A stretch of 64,000 nucleotides of DNA from Mixta mediterraneensis (GCF_014946725.1 NZ_JACFXY010000010.1:1-64000); one strand, 5' to 3'. Counted from the first letter of the stretch, positions 37,231 through 47,285 are shown. A program made the numbers and translations. The notes: a model not told the origin generated them from the letters alone.

Positions 37231-37803
37231 TTAATTCAGATAGCCAAGATGCTCTGCCAGAATAGTAGAGCCAACGGCAATCAATACTAAACCACCCAGA
37301 ATTTCCGCCCATTTACCCAGGATCGGGCCGATAAAGCGTCCGACCAGCACGCCGGTAGTTGCCATAACGGTGGTGGCCGCCCCAATAGTTAACGCCGTGG
37401 TAATGATATTCACCTGGAGAAAAGCCAGGCCGACGCCCACTGCCAGCGCATCCAGACTGGTCGCGACGGCGGTGGTTGCTAATACCATAAAACCGTGACG
37501 CTGCGGTGCTTCGCAGGGTTCTGCCGCCGTCTGGCGAAACCCTTCCATCATCATGCGAGCGCCAAGAAACGCCAGCAGGGCAAACGCTACCCAGTGATCC
37601 CACGCCATGATATAGCGGCTGGCAGCCAGTCCAATCGCCCAGCCAATCAGCGGCGTTAAGGCTTCGATTGAGCCGAAAATCAGACCGGTACGCAGCGCTT
37701 CTTTAAATCCGGGACGATGCAGTGTCGCACCTTTGCCAAGTGCAGCAGCAAAAGCGTCCATGGACATACCTAATGCGAGAATGAGCGTAGCGATAAAAGT
37801 CAT
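37231..37803 (-). CDS. mntP: Manganese efflux pump MntP
   Basis: 190-residue inner-membrane exporter with six helices that removes excess Mn2+. The two DUF204 repeats each carry the acidic motif: [16 protein letters not shown] (about 11-26) and [15 protein letters not shown] (about 118-132). The start at 37803 matches the E. coli N-terminus; the frame is open 18 codons further without similarity. An MntR box lies 133 bp upstream. I do not see the yybP-ykoY manganese riboswitch that precedes E. coli mntP. Confidence 0.94.
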   Translation of the reverse strand: MTFIATLILALGMSMDAFAAALGKGATLHRPGFKEALRTGLIFGSIEALTPLIGWAIGLAASRYIMAWDHWVAFALLAFLGARMMMEGFRQTAAEPCEAPQRHGFMVLATTAVATSLDALAVGVGLAFLQVNIITTALTIGAATTVMATTGVLVGRFIGPILGKWAEILGGLVLIAVGSTILAEHLGYLN

Positions 37804-37935
37804 GATTTCTACGGTTGCGATGAAAAAGTCAGCCTTTACGCTGCTTTCACCACACATTTCGTTCAGTAATGAAAAAGTGCGCGCAGTCTAGCACGCATAT
37901 CAAGAGATAAAAAGACAGTAAAATCAGGGGTTTAA

Positions 37936-37953
37936 GTATAGCAAAGGCTATAC
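37936..37953. promoter_or_regulatory. MntR-binding box
   Basis: GTATAGCAAAGGCTATAC contains the exact core ATAGCAAAGGCTAT known from E. coli MntR sites. A further half-like element (CTTTCGCTATGTTTG) lies about 10 bases on. It sits between mntP (-) and the small membrane protein gene (+). Known MntR action at mntP is activation in the presence of Mn2+. Confidence 0.8.
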
Positions 37954-38120
37954 CTCTTAACTTTCGCTATGTTTGCCGCTAAGTCGATGGTGTAAAAGCC
38001 TTTTCTCGGTTCTTTAGGCGTGTTTGTGAACGCATCGGATAGCGCAGCACGCCGTTGTGGGATTGAACCGCAGGGCAGATTGCCGGAAAATGCCGGGCTA
38101 ACCTTTAGAGAAATGTCGTA

Positions 38121-38363
38121 ATGAATAATCCCTTCGAAACCTTAGTTATCCCCGGCGGTATCCTGCTGCTTAGCTTCCTTTCTGCCCTGCTATTGCCTGC
38201 GCCGGCGTTTGGCATCCCTCTGGCGCAACATCTGCTGGAGATTTTCCATTTCCAGGATCTCAGCCAGCTTTATACCGTGGTGTTCTGTATTTGGTTTTTG
38301 CTGCTGGGCACGCTTGAATTTTTTGTGATTCGCTTTGTCTGGCGTCGTTGGTTTCGCGTGTAA
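38121..38363 (+). CDS. Small two-helix inner-membrane protein (DUF1158-like)
   Basis: 80 residues with two long hydrophobic segments (about 8-30 and 48-70) and a basic C-terminus (VWRRWFRV). The N-terminal pattern NPFETLVIPGGILLLSFLSALLLPAPA and the central DLSQLYTVVFCIWFLLLG resemble, from memory, small enterobacterial DUF1158 proteins. The identity of the family is uncertain and no function is known. It is divergent from mntP across the MntR box, so manganese control is possible. Confidence 0.65.
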   Translation: MNNPFETLVIPGGILLLSFLSALLLPAPAFGIPLAQHLLEIFHFQDLSQLYTVVFCIWFLLLGTLEFFVIRFVWRRWFRV

Positions 38364-38911
38364 GATCGCGTCCAGGTCCTGGCAATGCCGTTTAAACAGA
38401 GTAAAGCGCGATGGCTGCACGTATCCGCAGCCTTCTTTTCAGAGTCACAAATATGTAACATTATTTTTACGATAATGGGATAACCGTCACGTCGATAAAA
38501 AAACGCACAAATTCTCAACTTCATTTTAATCATTAAAAATCAATTAGTTAATAAAATTGCTTAAAAATAAATCAGTAAAGGGCATCTTTTCCGTCAAAGC
38601 AAAGCTGTAACAGCTCATGCCGTTAACTTACTGAGTTAATGCAAAAAAATTCCTTATACCCCGTCAGCTTTGATGATTAATTCTTATGCTGAATCATTTC
38701 TGCATTTAAAAAATAAACAAATGTTTAATTCAGATGCGAGAATGTTATATTCGCAAGACAAAGCATAACGTGCAGTTAACCGTTATCACCGCTTTAACCT
38801 ATACCTGAGTCTTAACCTTTGAGAAGTAGCGCAACGCGCTCGAAAGAAGCGTGTCTATTTCGCCTGCAAACCTGTTGAGCTTCAGGTCAACAGAAGAGGA
38901 GATGTCGCCTC
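38364..38911. other. AT-rich leader and promoter region of mqo
   Basis: About 550 bases without a gene. From 38460 to 38760 the DNA is strongly AT-rich, suited to nucleoid-protein binding and multiple promoters. Immediately before mqo lies a GAGGAG ribosome site (38896-38901). I cannot place promoter boxes with confidence. Confidence 0.4.
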
Positions 38912-40525
38912 ATGTGCAAATCAGCAGTAAACCTCGCGCTCGCGATGAGTGCCATCGGCAAGGACACCACCATCACGCAGGAGCGTAAAGACGTAGACGT
39001 GCTGCTTATTGGCGCAGGCGTCATGAGCGCAACCTTAGGCGCCTGGCTGCAAGATTTAGAACCGGACTGGTCGATCGAAATGGTCGAGCGGCTGGACAGC
39101 GTGGCGGAAGAATCATCTAACGGCTGGAATAATGCCGGTACTGGCCATGCCGCGCTGGCTGAACTGAACTATACGCCGCAAAAAGCCGACGGCAGCATCG
39201 ACATCTCTAAAGCGGTAGCGATTAACGAATCGTTCCAGATTTCTCGCCAGTTCTGGGCTTATCATGTTCAGAAAGGCAACCTGCGAAACCCTAAAAGCTT
39301 TATCCATAGCACGCCACATATGAGTTTTGTCTGGGGCGACGATAATGTTTCTTTCCTGCGCAAACGTTATCAGGCGTTGCAGAAAAGCACGCTGTTTCGC
39401 GGTATGGATTACTCAGAAGATGCGCAGCAGCTTGAAGCCTGGATCCCACTGGTGGTGAAGGGCCGCGATCGGACTCAGAAAGTGGCAGCAACCTGGACCG
39501 AAATGGGCACTGATGTGAACTTCGGGGAAGTGACGCGCCAGTTGATCGCTTCGCTGGAAAAAAAACCAGGCTTCCGTCTGCGTCTGCGTCAGGAAGTACG
39601 CGATATTACCCGTCTTGATGATGGTCGCTGGCAGGTCACGCTGCATTGTCTGACGAACGGCACACGGCGCACACTGACGGCAAAAACCGTATTTATCGGT
39701 GCTGGCGGCGCCGCGCTACCGCTGTTGCAAAAAGCCGGTATCCCGGAAGCCAGTGGATATGCCGGTTTCCCGGTAGGCGGCTCCTTCCTCGTCACTGAAA
39801 ACCCGGACGTGGTGAAGCAGCACATGGCGAAAGTCTATGGCAAAGCCAGCGTTGGTGCGCCGCCCATGTCAGTGCCACATGTGGACACTCGGGTTTTAGA
39901 TGGCAAGCAGGTACTGCTGTTTGGACCCTTTGCCACCTTCTCTACTAAGTTTCTTAAGCAAGGCTCGTTGCTGGATATGTTCGCTTCAATGAACAGTTCG
40001 AACCTGCTGCCGATGATGCACGTTGGTCTGAAAAGTTTTGACCTGGTGAAATATCTGATGGATCAGGTGCTGCAAAGCGATCGCGATCGGATGGATGCGC
40101 TGCGCGCCTATGTGCCGCAGGCGAAGCAGGAAGACTGGCGTCTGGTGACCGCTGGTCAGCGAGTCCAGATCATCAAGAAAGATGAGGAACAAGGCGGCGT
40201 GCTGCGCCTTGGCACCGAAGTAGTGGCGTCAGAAGATGGTTCCATCTCTGCGCTGCTGGGCGCGTCTCCGGGGGCGTCAACCGCCGCGCCAACCATGCTG
40301 GAGCTGCTGTATAAAGTGTATCCAGAGCAAATGGCATCGCCAGAATGGCAAAATAAAATCCGCGCGGTGATCCCTTCCTGGGGTCGTAAGCTGAACGGCG
40401 ACGTGGCGCTGACCGAGAGAGTGCTGGCTGAAACCAGCCGCATCCTGCAACTCGATTACGCGCCGGTAACGCCCATGGCGGCCAACGACGAAGCGCGCGA
40501 AACAGCGCACGTTGTGGGAAAGTAA
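38912..40525 (+). CDS. mqo: Malate:quinone oxidoreductase
   Basis: Peripheral membrane FAD enzyme that oxidises L-malate to oxaloacetate and reduces quinone, in parallel with NAD malate dehydrogenase. 537 residues; FAD motif [16 protein letters not shown] (about 31-46), [18 protein letters not shown] (about 69-87), FVWGDDN and [17 protein letters not shown] near the C-terminus match E. coli Mqo. The first ~25 residues vary, as in the family. A terminator follows. Confidence 0.95.
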   Translation: MCKSAVNLALAMSAIGKDTTITQERKDVDVLLIGAGVMSATLGAWLQDLEPDWSIEMVERLDSVAEESSNGWNNAGTGHAALAELNYTPQKADGSIDISKAVAINESFQISRQFWAYHVQKGNLRNPKSFIHSTPHMSFVWGDDNVSFLRKRYQALQKSTLFRGMDYSEDAQQLEAWIPLVVKGRDRTQKVAATWTEMGTDVNFGEVTRQLIASLEKKPGFRLRLRQEVRDITRLDDGRWQVTLHCLTNGTRRTLTAKTVFIGAGGAALPLLQKAGIPEASGYAGFPVGGSFLVTENPDVVKQHMAKVYGKASVGAPPMSVPHVDTRVLDGKQVLLFGPFATFSTKFLKQGSLLDMFASMNSSNLLPMMHVGLKSFDLVKYLMDQVLQSDRDRMDALRAYVPQAKQEDWRLVTAGQRVQIIKKDEEQGGVLRLGTEVVASEDGSISALLGASPGASTAAPTMLELLYKVYPEQMASPEWQNKIRAVIPSWGRKLNGDVALTERVLAETSRILQLDYAPVTPMAANDEARETAHVVGK

Positions 40526-40544
40526 CCCGTTAATTCTCTTCTCA

Positions 40545-40569
40545 GGGCCTCGCATGACGAGGCCCTTTT
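40545..40569 (+). terminator. Rho-independent terminator after mqo
   Basis: GGGCCTCG - CATGA - CGAGGCCC followed by TTTT, 20 bases after the mqo stop. Confidence 0.85.
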
Positions 40570-40659
40570 GTTTCGTGGCGTCCTGGTCGACTGGCTGATT
40601 CTCTATTTGGGTTAGTGGTGTGCTGCATCACTTTGCCCGCTGAATCAGGAGAAAACTGT

Positions 40660-43044
40660 ATGTCCCAGCCGACCGCCGCCGATGAACTCACCTTACTGGA
40701 TCGCTACTGGCGTGCCGCCAATTATCTGTCCGTTGGACAGATTTACCTGATGGAAAATCCGCTGCTACGCGAGCCATTAAAACCAGAACACATCAAACCA
40801 CGTCTGCTTGGGCACTGGGGCACCACGCCGGGGCTGAACTTTATCTATGCACATCTGAACCGCATCATTCGCCAGGGCGATCTGAACCTGATCTATATCT
40901 GCGGGCCGGGGCACGGTGGACCGGGGATGGTAGCCAATACCTGGCTGGAAGGCAGTTATAGCGAAATCTATCCGCACATCAGCCCGGATGCGGAAGGTAT
41001 GCAGCGGCTATTTAAGCAGTTCTCTTTTCCTGGAGGCATTCCGAGCCACGCGGCCCCAGAAACGCCCGGTTCAATCAATGAAGGCGGCGAGTTAGGCTAT
41101 TCACTGGCGCATGCCTTTGGCGCCGCCTTCGATAATCCTGATTTAGTGGTGCCTTGTGTGATTGGGGATGGCGAAGCCGAGACCGGGCCGCTGGCGTCAA
41201 GCTGGCACGGGATCAAGTTTCTCAATCCTGAGCGTGACGGCGCGGTGCTGCCGATCTTGCATCTCAATGGCTACAAAATTGCTAACCCAACGATTCTTGG
41301 GCGCGCCAGCGATGATGATCTACATCAGTTATTCAGCGGCTACGGCTACGAGCCGCTTTTTGTTGCGGGTCATGAACCGGAAAAAATGCATGTCCAGATG
41401 GCCGAAGCGCTGGATAACGCCTTTGAGAAAATCGCAGCTTATCAAGCGGAAGCTCGTGCAGGTAAGGTCACAGAAGGCATTCCACCCTGGCCAATGATTA
41501 TTCTGCGGAGCCCGAAAGGCTGGACAGGCCCACAAACGGTTGACGGCAAGAAAGTGGAAGATTTCTGGCGGGCGCATCAGGTGCCGGTTTCCGCCTGCCG
41601 TGAAAATGACGCGCATCGCAAGATCCTTGAGGAGTGGATGCGCAGCTATCAGCCAGACGATTTGTTTGATGAACACGGTCGGCTTAAAGCCGAATTGCAG
41701 GCGCTGGCACCCCAGGGCGATAAACGCATGGGGGCATCTCCCTTTGCTAACGGCGGCTTATTACGACAAGAGCTGAACACGCCAGATATAGGTGAATTTG
41801 CATTCGACACGCAGAAACCCGGCTCACAACAGGCGCAGGCTACCGAGCAGCTTGGCCGCTATCTGAGCGCGATTTTCCAGCGCAATAAAGATAATTTCCG
41901 TCTGTTTGGTCCCGATGAGACCGCCTCAAACCGCTTAACGCCCGTGTTTGACGCCACGAATAAAACCTGGCTGGAAGCGGTAAAACCTTATGATGAACAG
42001 CTCGCACGTGATGGCCGGGTGATGGAAATTCTCAGCGAACATCAGTGCCAGGGCTGGCTGGAAGGTTATTTACTTACCGGCCGTCACGGCTTGTTCAACT
42101 GTTATGAAGCGTTTATCCATATCGTCGATTCGATGTTTAATCAGCATGCTAAATGGTTGAAAGTTTTGCGTAAACTAGGCGGGCGCAAACCCATCTCATC
42201 ACTCAATTATCTGCTTTCGTCCCACGTCTGGCGTCAGGACCATAATGGCTACAGTCATCAGGATCCCGGCTTTATCGATCATGTTGCCAACAAAAAAGCC
42301 GATATTGTACGCATTTATCTGCCGCCCGATGCCAACACGTTATTGTGGGTGGGCGATCACTGCCTGCATACCTGGGATCGCATCAATGTCATTGTGGCCG
42401 GTAAACAGCCGTCGCCCCAATGGCTGGATATGGACAGCGCGATTGCCCATTGCGAAGCCGGGATGGGCGAGTGGTTATGGGCAGGCTCTACACCTGAAGG
42501 CGAGTCGCCGGATGTGGTCATGGCCTGCGCCGGTGACGTCCCGACGCTGGAAACGATGGCAGCGGTTGATCTGCTGCGCGGTTACCTGCCTGACCTGCGT
42601 ATTCGCGTGGTAAACGTGGTGGATTTGCTGGCGCTGCAAACGCAGGAGCAACACCCGCATGGCAAATCGGAAGAAGAATTCGATGCGCTGTTTACTCAAG
42701 ACAAGCCGGTGATTTTCGCCTTTCATGGCTATCCCAGTCTGATACATCGGCTGACTTACCAACGCAATAATCACCGCAACTTCCACGTACGCGGCTTTAT
42801 AGAAGAAGGCACCACCACCACGCCCTTTGATATGACGGTGCTAAACGAACTCGATCGTTATCATCTGGCGCAGGAAGCTATTCTGCGCGTGCCGGGACTG
42901 GCGGATAAACATCCCGAGCTGTTAGATGATTTACAGGAACGCATCGCCGAGCATCATCGCTATGTTCGTGAATATGGCGAAGACGTGCCGGAAGTGCGCA
43001 ACTGGTTATGGCCGTCGCAGGACGCGCCAGGCGCGCCGGATTAA
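40660..43044 (+). CDS. xfp: Phosphoketolase (xylulose-5-phosphate/fructose-6-phosphate)
   Basis: Thiamine-diphosphate enzyme that cleaves xylulose-5-P (and often fructose-6-P) with phosphate to acetyl phosphate plus glyceraldehyde-3-P (or erythrose-4-P). 794 residues from the ATG at 40660, with AGGAG upstream. Family landmarks: [56 protein letters not shown], the diphosphate-binding [35 protein letters not shown] and the C-terminal [17 protein letters not shown]. It would give a carbon-saving route to acetyl phosphate. The ack/pta genes are not in the window. Confidence 0.95.
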   Translation: MSQPTAADELTLLDRYWRAANYLSVGQIYLMENPLLREPLKPEHIKPRLLGHWGTTPGLNFIYAHLNRIIRQGDLNLIYICGPGHGGPGMVANTWLEGSYSEIYPHISPDAEGMQRLFKQFSFPGGIPSHAAPETPGSINEGGELGYSLAHAFGAAFDNPDLVVPCVIGDGEAETGPLASSWHGIKFLNPERDGAVLPILHLNGYKIANPTILGRASDDDLHQLFSGYGYEPLFVAGHEPEKMHVQMAEALDNAFEKIAAYQAEARAGKVTEGIPPWPMIILRSPKGWTGPQTVDGKKVEDFWRAHQVPVSACRENDAHRKILEEWMRSYQPDDLFDEHGRLKAELQALAPQGDKRMGASPFANGGLLRQELNTPDIGEFAFDTQKPGSQQAQATEQLGRYLSAIFQRNKDNFRLFGPDETASNRLTPVFDATNKTWLEAVKPYDEQLARDGRVMEILSEHQCQGWLEGYLLTGRHGLFNCYEAFIHIVDSMFNQHAKWLKVLRKLGGRKPISSLNYLLSSHVWRQDHNGYSHQDPGFIDHVANKKADIVRIYLPPDANTLLWVGDHCLHTWDRINVIVAGKQPSPQWLDMDSAIAHCEAGMGEWLWAGSTPEGESPDVVMACAGDVPTLETMAAVDLLRGYLPDLRIRVVNVVDLLALQTQEQHPHGKSEEEFDALFTQDKPVIFAFHGYPSLIHRLTYQRNNHRNFHVRGFIEEGTTTTPFDMTVLNELDRYHLAQEAILRVPGLADKHPELLDDLQERIAEHHRYVREYGEDVPEVRNWLWPSQDAPGAPD

Positions 43045-43200
43045 GCATTGAGTGCCGCCACCCGCGACAGCGCCCTCAGCCCGTTAAACAGACGGCGTTT
43101 CCACTCAATCTGTAAATGGCGGCGCAGACCATCGCCCAGCGCCGTCCAGACCAAAATGCACGATAGATTAAACGGTTGTGTCGCGTTAACGGCGGCAAGT
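43041..43200 (-). pseudogene. C-terminal remnant of a LysE/RhtB-family exporter
   Basis: On the - strand a frame ending at the TAA (43041-43043) reads ...QPFNLSCILVWTALGDGLRR, then HLQIEWKRRLFNGLRALSRVA. This is the typical last-helix and tail pattern of LysE/RhtB amino-acid exporters (N.PC...W..LG.GLRR...R..FN..M..L). The rest of the gene, about 150 codons, is missing. Its stop overlaps the end of xfp. A MocR-type regulator remnant lies on the other side of the intervening gene, which is the usual partner of such exporters. Confidence 0.6.
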
Positions 43201-43492
43201 CAGCAAAATTGACGTTGCTGGTTATTCAAGTAGCCAGAAAATAAAATTGCTTCATAGGTGACAATCCTTCACGTTGTGGGTATTGCCCTTTACGTATCAT
43301 CAGGCAACAAGGAAAAAACAGGCTGTTACCCGACTGCATCTTAATACGACACAACCTTCTACGCTGGCTGGATTAAAGCATTGCCCCTGGATTTTCATGT
43401 TCTACGCCGTCATCACAACGGCGATAAATTAATCACGCCCGACCTGGCGGAAAACCAATAACCGGCCTGAGCATGAACCCACCTAACTTTAA
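43201..43492. other. Decayed intergenic stretch
   Basis: A + strand frame 43345-43461 reads TTFYAGWIKALPLDFHVLRR, then HHNGDKLITPDLAENQ and a stop. It looks like a gene fragment but I do not recognise it and it has no start. The remaining bases show nothing. Confidence 0.3.
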
Positions 43493-44329
43493 TTACTGAT
43501 TAATCGTTACCGTCTTTTTATCACCATATTTACATTGCTTCGTCGGAATGCTGGCAATCATTTTATCAATCTCAGGCTGGGTGATATTTTTTGCGATTGA
43601 AAAGTTCACGACACCACCTGATCGATGATCGGGTGACGCATAGTTGCCATCCGGTAAATTATTGTCTGTACTGTATTCCAGCTGATACCAGCCTTCTACC
43701 GGTGATGTTGAAACATGGTCATATCCATTTGCGATGGGTACAGAAATACGAGGGTGGGATTCATCCTGATCCGTCAGCTTTTGCAGATTTTTATCTTTGA
43801 AGAACAGTCTGTAGCGTTTTTTATCTGTAGGATAAGCGGTAATTATCGGACCACTGCTATGTTCCTGACGAATACGCATGCTATTACTGTCATCCGGCGT
43901 AATGAAATAGAGCGTTGGCATACGCTCTGGGTCTTTCGTCACGTAACGTAAATTACGTACCGTCGCCATCTCTTTGATTTGTTTCAGGCAAATTTGCTGA
44001 TCCGCACTCAGCGCTGCGTGCTCACCCTTTGAAATAGTATTATCTGTGGTTGGTTTAATAGGATCGATAGTTTTGTCTTCACTGGCACTATCATGATTAT
44101 TTTCAGCGGCACCTATTTTTTTCCATGCTTTATAGTTACCGTGATTTTTTTCTGGATTTTCTGTCGTGCACCACTGTGACTGATAGACGCTCCCATTATA
44201 ACTTACGGTGTCATTCTTGCAGTATTGGGTTCCGTTTTTCCATTCCTGATGACTGGCTGCCGTTGCACCTAATGTAATTGCCATGCATCCCATGAGTAAT
44301 GAGAGCTTAAATTTTTTTGTTATTTTCAT
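43493..44329 (-). CDS. Secreted protein with CBM5/12-like carbohydrate-binding domain and a novel C-terminal domain
   Basis: 278 residues. A signal peptide (about 1-25, ...LMGCMAITLGATAAS) precedes a ~45-residue module with the CBM5/12 pattern (EWKNGTQYCKNDTVSYNG, then SVYQSQWCTTENPEKN and YKAWKKIG): aromatic residues spaced as in chitin-binding modules, with two cysteines. A Ser/Asn/Asp linker (about 75-105) leads to a ~170-residue domain (QQICLKQIKEMATVRNLRY, ...GWYQLEYSTDNNLPDG, ...TKQCKYGDKK) that I do not recognise. Base composition is visibly AT-richer than neighbouring genes, suggesting transfer. AAGGATGG precedes the ATG. It sits between remnants of an exporter and its regulator. Confidence 0.75.
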   Translation of the reverse strand: MKITKKFKLSLLMGCMAITLGATAASHQEWKNGTQYCKNDTVSYNGSVYQSQWCTTENPEKNHGNYKAWKKIGAAENNHDSASEDKTIDPIKPTTDNTISKGEHAALSADQQICLKQIKEMATVRNLRYVTKDPERMPTLYFITPDDSNSMRIRQEHSSGPIITAYPTDKKRYRLFFKDKNLQKLTDQDESHPRISVPIANGYDHVSTSPVEGWYQLEYSTDNNLPDGNYASPDHRSGGVVNFSIAKNITQPEIDKMIASIPTKQCKYGDKKTVTINQ

Positions 44330-44434
44330 TTTATAACCATCCTTGCTAAGAAAGGGAATAGTATATTTTTAAAATACGGCAAGAATCCTCCACTTCCCGG
44401 AAGAAGAAATTCGTTTTCTGATTAAGTTATTTCT

Positions 44435-44587
44435 TTGTGGCGCGTAGAGAAGGAAGAAACGGGAGAATGGTGTCGCATTAAAGTGCCGTCACTGGATAAA
44501 GCGTTTTGTTGGCATAAACGCAACGTGAACAGAGGATGGTGTATGGACGAAATCTACCTTAAATCAGAGGAGATTAGCCATTGGTGG
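44435..44587 (+). pseudogene. Fragment of unclear origin, possibly transposase-derived
   Basis: A frame starting at 44435 reads ...KAFCWHKRNVNRGWCMDEIYLKS. The MDE.Y.K string faintly resembles the first catalytic Asp region of IS6-family transposases (W.MDETYIK). The similarity is too short to be sure, but an IS remnant here would explain how the neighbouring gene arrived. Confidence 0.25.
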
Positions 44588-44588
44588 T

Positions 44589-44926
44589 TACGATCATCAT
44601 CTCCGCACGCTGCGTCGTCGTTATGTCATCAGTCTGGACGAAGCGCGTGGACTGACTGCGCGCTCCTTTTCCCAGTTATGCGGCCACCTTACCGCGCGGT
44701 GGCTTTGTTTTCTGGGGTGAATTGACAGGTAGCGTGATGAGAGGCCTGATCAGCTATTACAGGAGCAGATTTGCGTCACGCCGGGTGTGTGCTGTTCCTT
44801 AAGCGAGCGCTATTATCATGCGTTGCACCGCTCCTGATGTTATCCGTTCGATGATCGTTATACCTGGGCAATTAAGCGTGCCGTGGCGATAGGCTGCGGA
44901 CTGACCGGCCTGGCGCCAGGCCAGAA
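44589..44926 (+). pseudogene. Remnant of a MocR-type regulator (aminotransferase domain, C-terminal part)
   Basis: Translating across frames gives YDHHLRTLRRRYVISLDEAR, then (next frame) GGFVFWGELTGSV, then ICVTPGVCCSLSERYYHALH and finally RYTWAIKRAVAIG. These follow the order of the C-terminal aminotransferase-like domain of MocR/PdxR regulators (HLRRLRRRY..., GGFFLW.EL, ...PG..FS..ERY.H.LRL). At least two frameshifts and stops break it, and the N-terminal helix-turn-helix part is missing. It is a clear pseudogene, reading toward the GST gene. Confidence 0.7.
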
Positions 44927-45550
44927 TTACGGCGTGCCGTTGCGGCCCCAGACAGTGTAGCCGTGGCGCTCGGTCAGGCGTTCATAGTAGGTACGCACTG
45001 CCGAATAATCAGGATGATCCAGCGGCGTTTCAAACCAGCGGTTTACTGCAAGGCCAATGGGAATATCGGCGAGCGTAAAGTGATGACCGGCAACGAAGCG
45101 CCCGGTTTTTTCCAGCTGCTGATTGAGAATATTCATGGTGTGTGACCAGCCTTTACAAGCGGCGGCCAGCAGGCGCGGATCCTGATGTGCAGGTGAATGA
45201 CGGACCAGCGACATAAACGCGTAGCGCCACGAGGTATTCAGCTCGGTAGATTGCCAGTCCATCCATTGATCAACGCGTGCGCGCGCCTGCGGTTGCGTCG
45301 GGTAAAGCCATTCGCCGCCGTAGGCATTGGACAAATAGCGCAGAATGGCGTTGGATTCCCATAGCACAAAGTCATTATCTTTAAGCACCGGGATCAACGC
45401 GTTAGGATTGAGAGCCATAAACTCCGGCGCATGCAGCGATTTAACGTCGTCGCCCCACTGCTCGCGTTCGTAATCCAGCTTCAGCTCATCACACAGCCAC
45501 AAAACTTTGCGCACGTTTATTGAGGTGGTGCGCCCGAGAATTTTCAACAT
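44927..45550 (-). CDS. Glutathione S-transferase family protein
   Basis: 207 residues, cytoplasmic. N-terminal thioredoxin-like domain ([22 protein letters not shown], with the glutathione-binding LIPVLKD and [10 protein letters not shown] block about 50-72) followed by the all-helical C-terminal domain ([16 protein letters not shown] about 160-175). This arrangement is typical of bacterial GSTs close to the beta/theta types. Substrate not predictable. Monocistronic; divergent from the PhzF-like gene. Confidence 0.88.
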   Translation of the reverse strand: MLKILGRTTSINVRKVLWLCDELKLDYEREQWGDDVKSLHAPEFMALNPNALIPVLKDNDFVLWESNAILRYLSNAYGGEWLYPTQPQARARVDQWMDWQSTELNTSWRYAFMSLVRHSPAHQDPRLLAAACKGWSHTMNILNQQLEKTGRFVAGHHFTLADIPIGLAVNRWFETPLDHPDYSAVRTYYERLTERHGYTVWGRNGTP

Positions 45551-45660
45551 AGCCAGCTCTCATAGTGAAATGTTTAACTTATTCATAGCGCTGTTAACAG
45601 CGATAAGCAATCGCCAGACAGAAAAAGCCCGTTTCAAACCACAACCAGGAAGGAGAGACA

Positions 45661-46501
45661 ATGAAGGTCGCGTTTAAGCAAGTGGATGTTTTTACCTCAT
45701 CAGCGTTTAACGGTAACCCGCTGGCGGTGATTATGGATGCGCAGGGATTGAGTGACGAACAGCTGGCTGCGATTGCACGCTGGACAAATTTGTCGGAAAC
45801 CACCTTTGTGTTGCCACCGCAACATGCGCAGGCTGACTATCGCGTACGTATTTTTACCGTCGAAGGTGAATTACCGTTTGCGAGTCATCCCACTCTCGGC
45901 ACCGCGCATGCGTTGCTGGAAGCCGGTTAAAACGCCGGGAAAAATTGTGCAGGAGTGCGGCGTGGGTAACGTCACAGTAAAAATTGCTGACGACGGTGCG
46001 CTGGCTTTTGCCGCGCCAGCCGCTACGCTGAAGCCATTTAGTGATGCCCTGATGAGCAGCGCACTTAACAGTGATGCGTTTGATCTTACGCAAACCGCGA
46101 CCGTCGTGGATATGGGAATACGCTTTTTACTGATCCCGATGGTCAGTGCGGAGGCCGTTCTGGCGATTAAACCGAACGTCAGCGATCTTCAGCGTCTTCT
46201 TAAACATGCTGGCGTGAACGGCGTCATGCCGTTTGGACGTCTGCCAGAGGGTGAAGCGGAGCAGTATGAAGTACGTGGCCTGCTGGTTGAACATGGCAGC
46301 CTGACCGAAGATCCCATCACCGGTAGCGCTAACGCCTGCCTGGCTCGTTACTTTGCGGCTCAGGGCCAGACTGCCCGCTATTGCGCGCGTCAGGGCACGG
46401 CGATTCAACGCGAAGGCCGCATCCATGTCGATTTTGATGGCGACATCATCTGGGTTGGCGGCCATACCATGACGGTGATTGATGGCAATATTCAGCTATA
46501 A
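45661..46501 (+). pseudogene. PhzF-family isomerase gene with a frameshift
   Basis: The first frame (45661-45930, 89 residues) opens with KVAFKQVDVFTSSAFNGNPLA and contains the catalytic Glu in TNLSETTFV (Glu46). It stops at TAA 45928-45930. The next frame continues at once with KTPGKIVQECGVGNVTVKI and runs to 46501 with the family motif EDPITGSANACLARYF. Removing one T in CCGGTTAAAACG restores a 279-residue protein. PhzF-like enzymes are cofactor-free isomerases or epimerases; this subgroup's substrate is unknown. AGGAG precedes the ATG. Confidence 0.88.
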
Positions 46502-46527
46502 AAAAACGGGCGACAACATTGTCGCCC
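46499..46527 (-). terminator. Terminator shared by the SDR (-) and PhzF-like (+) genes
   Basis: Nine-base stem GGGCGACAA / TTGTCGCCC. On the - strand it is followed by G and a run of T (A-run 46501-46506 on +), giving a good terminator for the SDR gene whose stop is at 46533. Confidence 0.75.
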
Positions 46528-46532
46528 TCTGA

Positions 46533-47285
46533 TCAGATTGCCTGCCCACCTGAGGCTTCAATGCGCTGGCCGGTGATCCACCCGGTTTCATCGCTCAACA
46601 AGGCGGTGACAGCATCGCCAATATCATCCGGCAAGCCAACCCGACCTAGTGCGGTTAATGAGGCGATGTGTTGATTCAGTTCTGGGTTATCACGAACCCG
46701 ACCACCGCCGAAATCCGTTTCAATCGCGCCTGGGGCCAAAACGTTAACGCGGATACCGCGCTCGCCTAACTCTTTCGCCTGATAGCGCGTTAAGACTTCC
46801 ATTGCGCCTTTTATCGATCCGTAGGTGCCTGAACCCGGCAGGATAATGCGCGTCAGACCGCTGGAGATATTAAGAATGCGTCCCCCATCGGCTATCACGG
46901 GCAATAGCTTCTGGGTCAGGAAGAACGGACCTTTGAAATGTACATTAATCAGGCTGTCAAATTCCTCTTCGCTGGTTTCCGCAAGCGGTTTGTAATGGCC
47001 AGTACCGGCGTTGTTCACTAAATAGTCAAAGTGTTCTCGCTGCCAGCGATTTTGCAATTCGTTCTGCACGGAAGCAACGAAGCCATCAAACTGCCGGGTA
47101 TCGCTGACATCCAGCGCCACTGCGCGGCTTCCAAGCGCTTCAATCTCTTTCACCACCGCCTGCGCTTCTTCCGCCTGGCTGCGGTAGGTTAAAATAATAT
47201 CTGTCTGCTTTGCGGCCAGTTTCAGGGCTGCATTCTTACCTAAACCGCGGCTTCCGCCGGTAATCAACGCTATTTTACGCTTCAT
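46533..47285 (-). CDS. Short-chain dehydrogenase/reductase
   Basis: 250-residue NAD(P)-dependent oxidoreductase. Cofactor motif TGGSRGLGKNAA (about 9-20), NNAG (about 90), catalytic Ser in ILNISSG and YGSIK as the Tyr-x-x-x-Lys pair (about 155-159), and the C-terminal GQRIEASGGQ. The start at 47285 follows CAGGAGCG; ten further in-frame codons lack a site. It is divergent from a LysR gene 115 bp away, the usual arrangement for a regulator and its target. Confidence 0.88.
   Translation of the reverse strand: MKRKIALITGGSRGLGKNAALKLAAKQTDIILTYRSQAEEAQAVVKEIEALGSRAVALDVSDTRQFDGFVASVQNELQNRWQREHFDYLVNNAGTGHYKPLAETSEEEFDSLINVHFKGPFFLTQKLLPVIADGGRILNISSGLTRIILPGSGTYGSIKGAMEVLTRYQAKELGERGIRVNVLAPGAIETDFGGGRVRDNPELNQHIASLTALGRVGLPDDIGDAVTALLSDETGWITGQRIEASGGQAI

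Noticed and set aside
37804..37935. Possible yybP-ykoY manganese riboswitch upstream of mntP
   Set aside because: Looked for because E. coli mntP has one; the conserved blocks are not readable in either orientation.
38460..38760. AT-rich stretch upstream of mqo as an origin or attachment site
   Set aside because: No iterons, DnaA boxes, integrase gene or duplicated tRNA end; it is most simply a promoter region.
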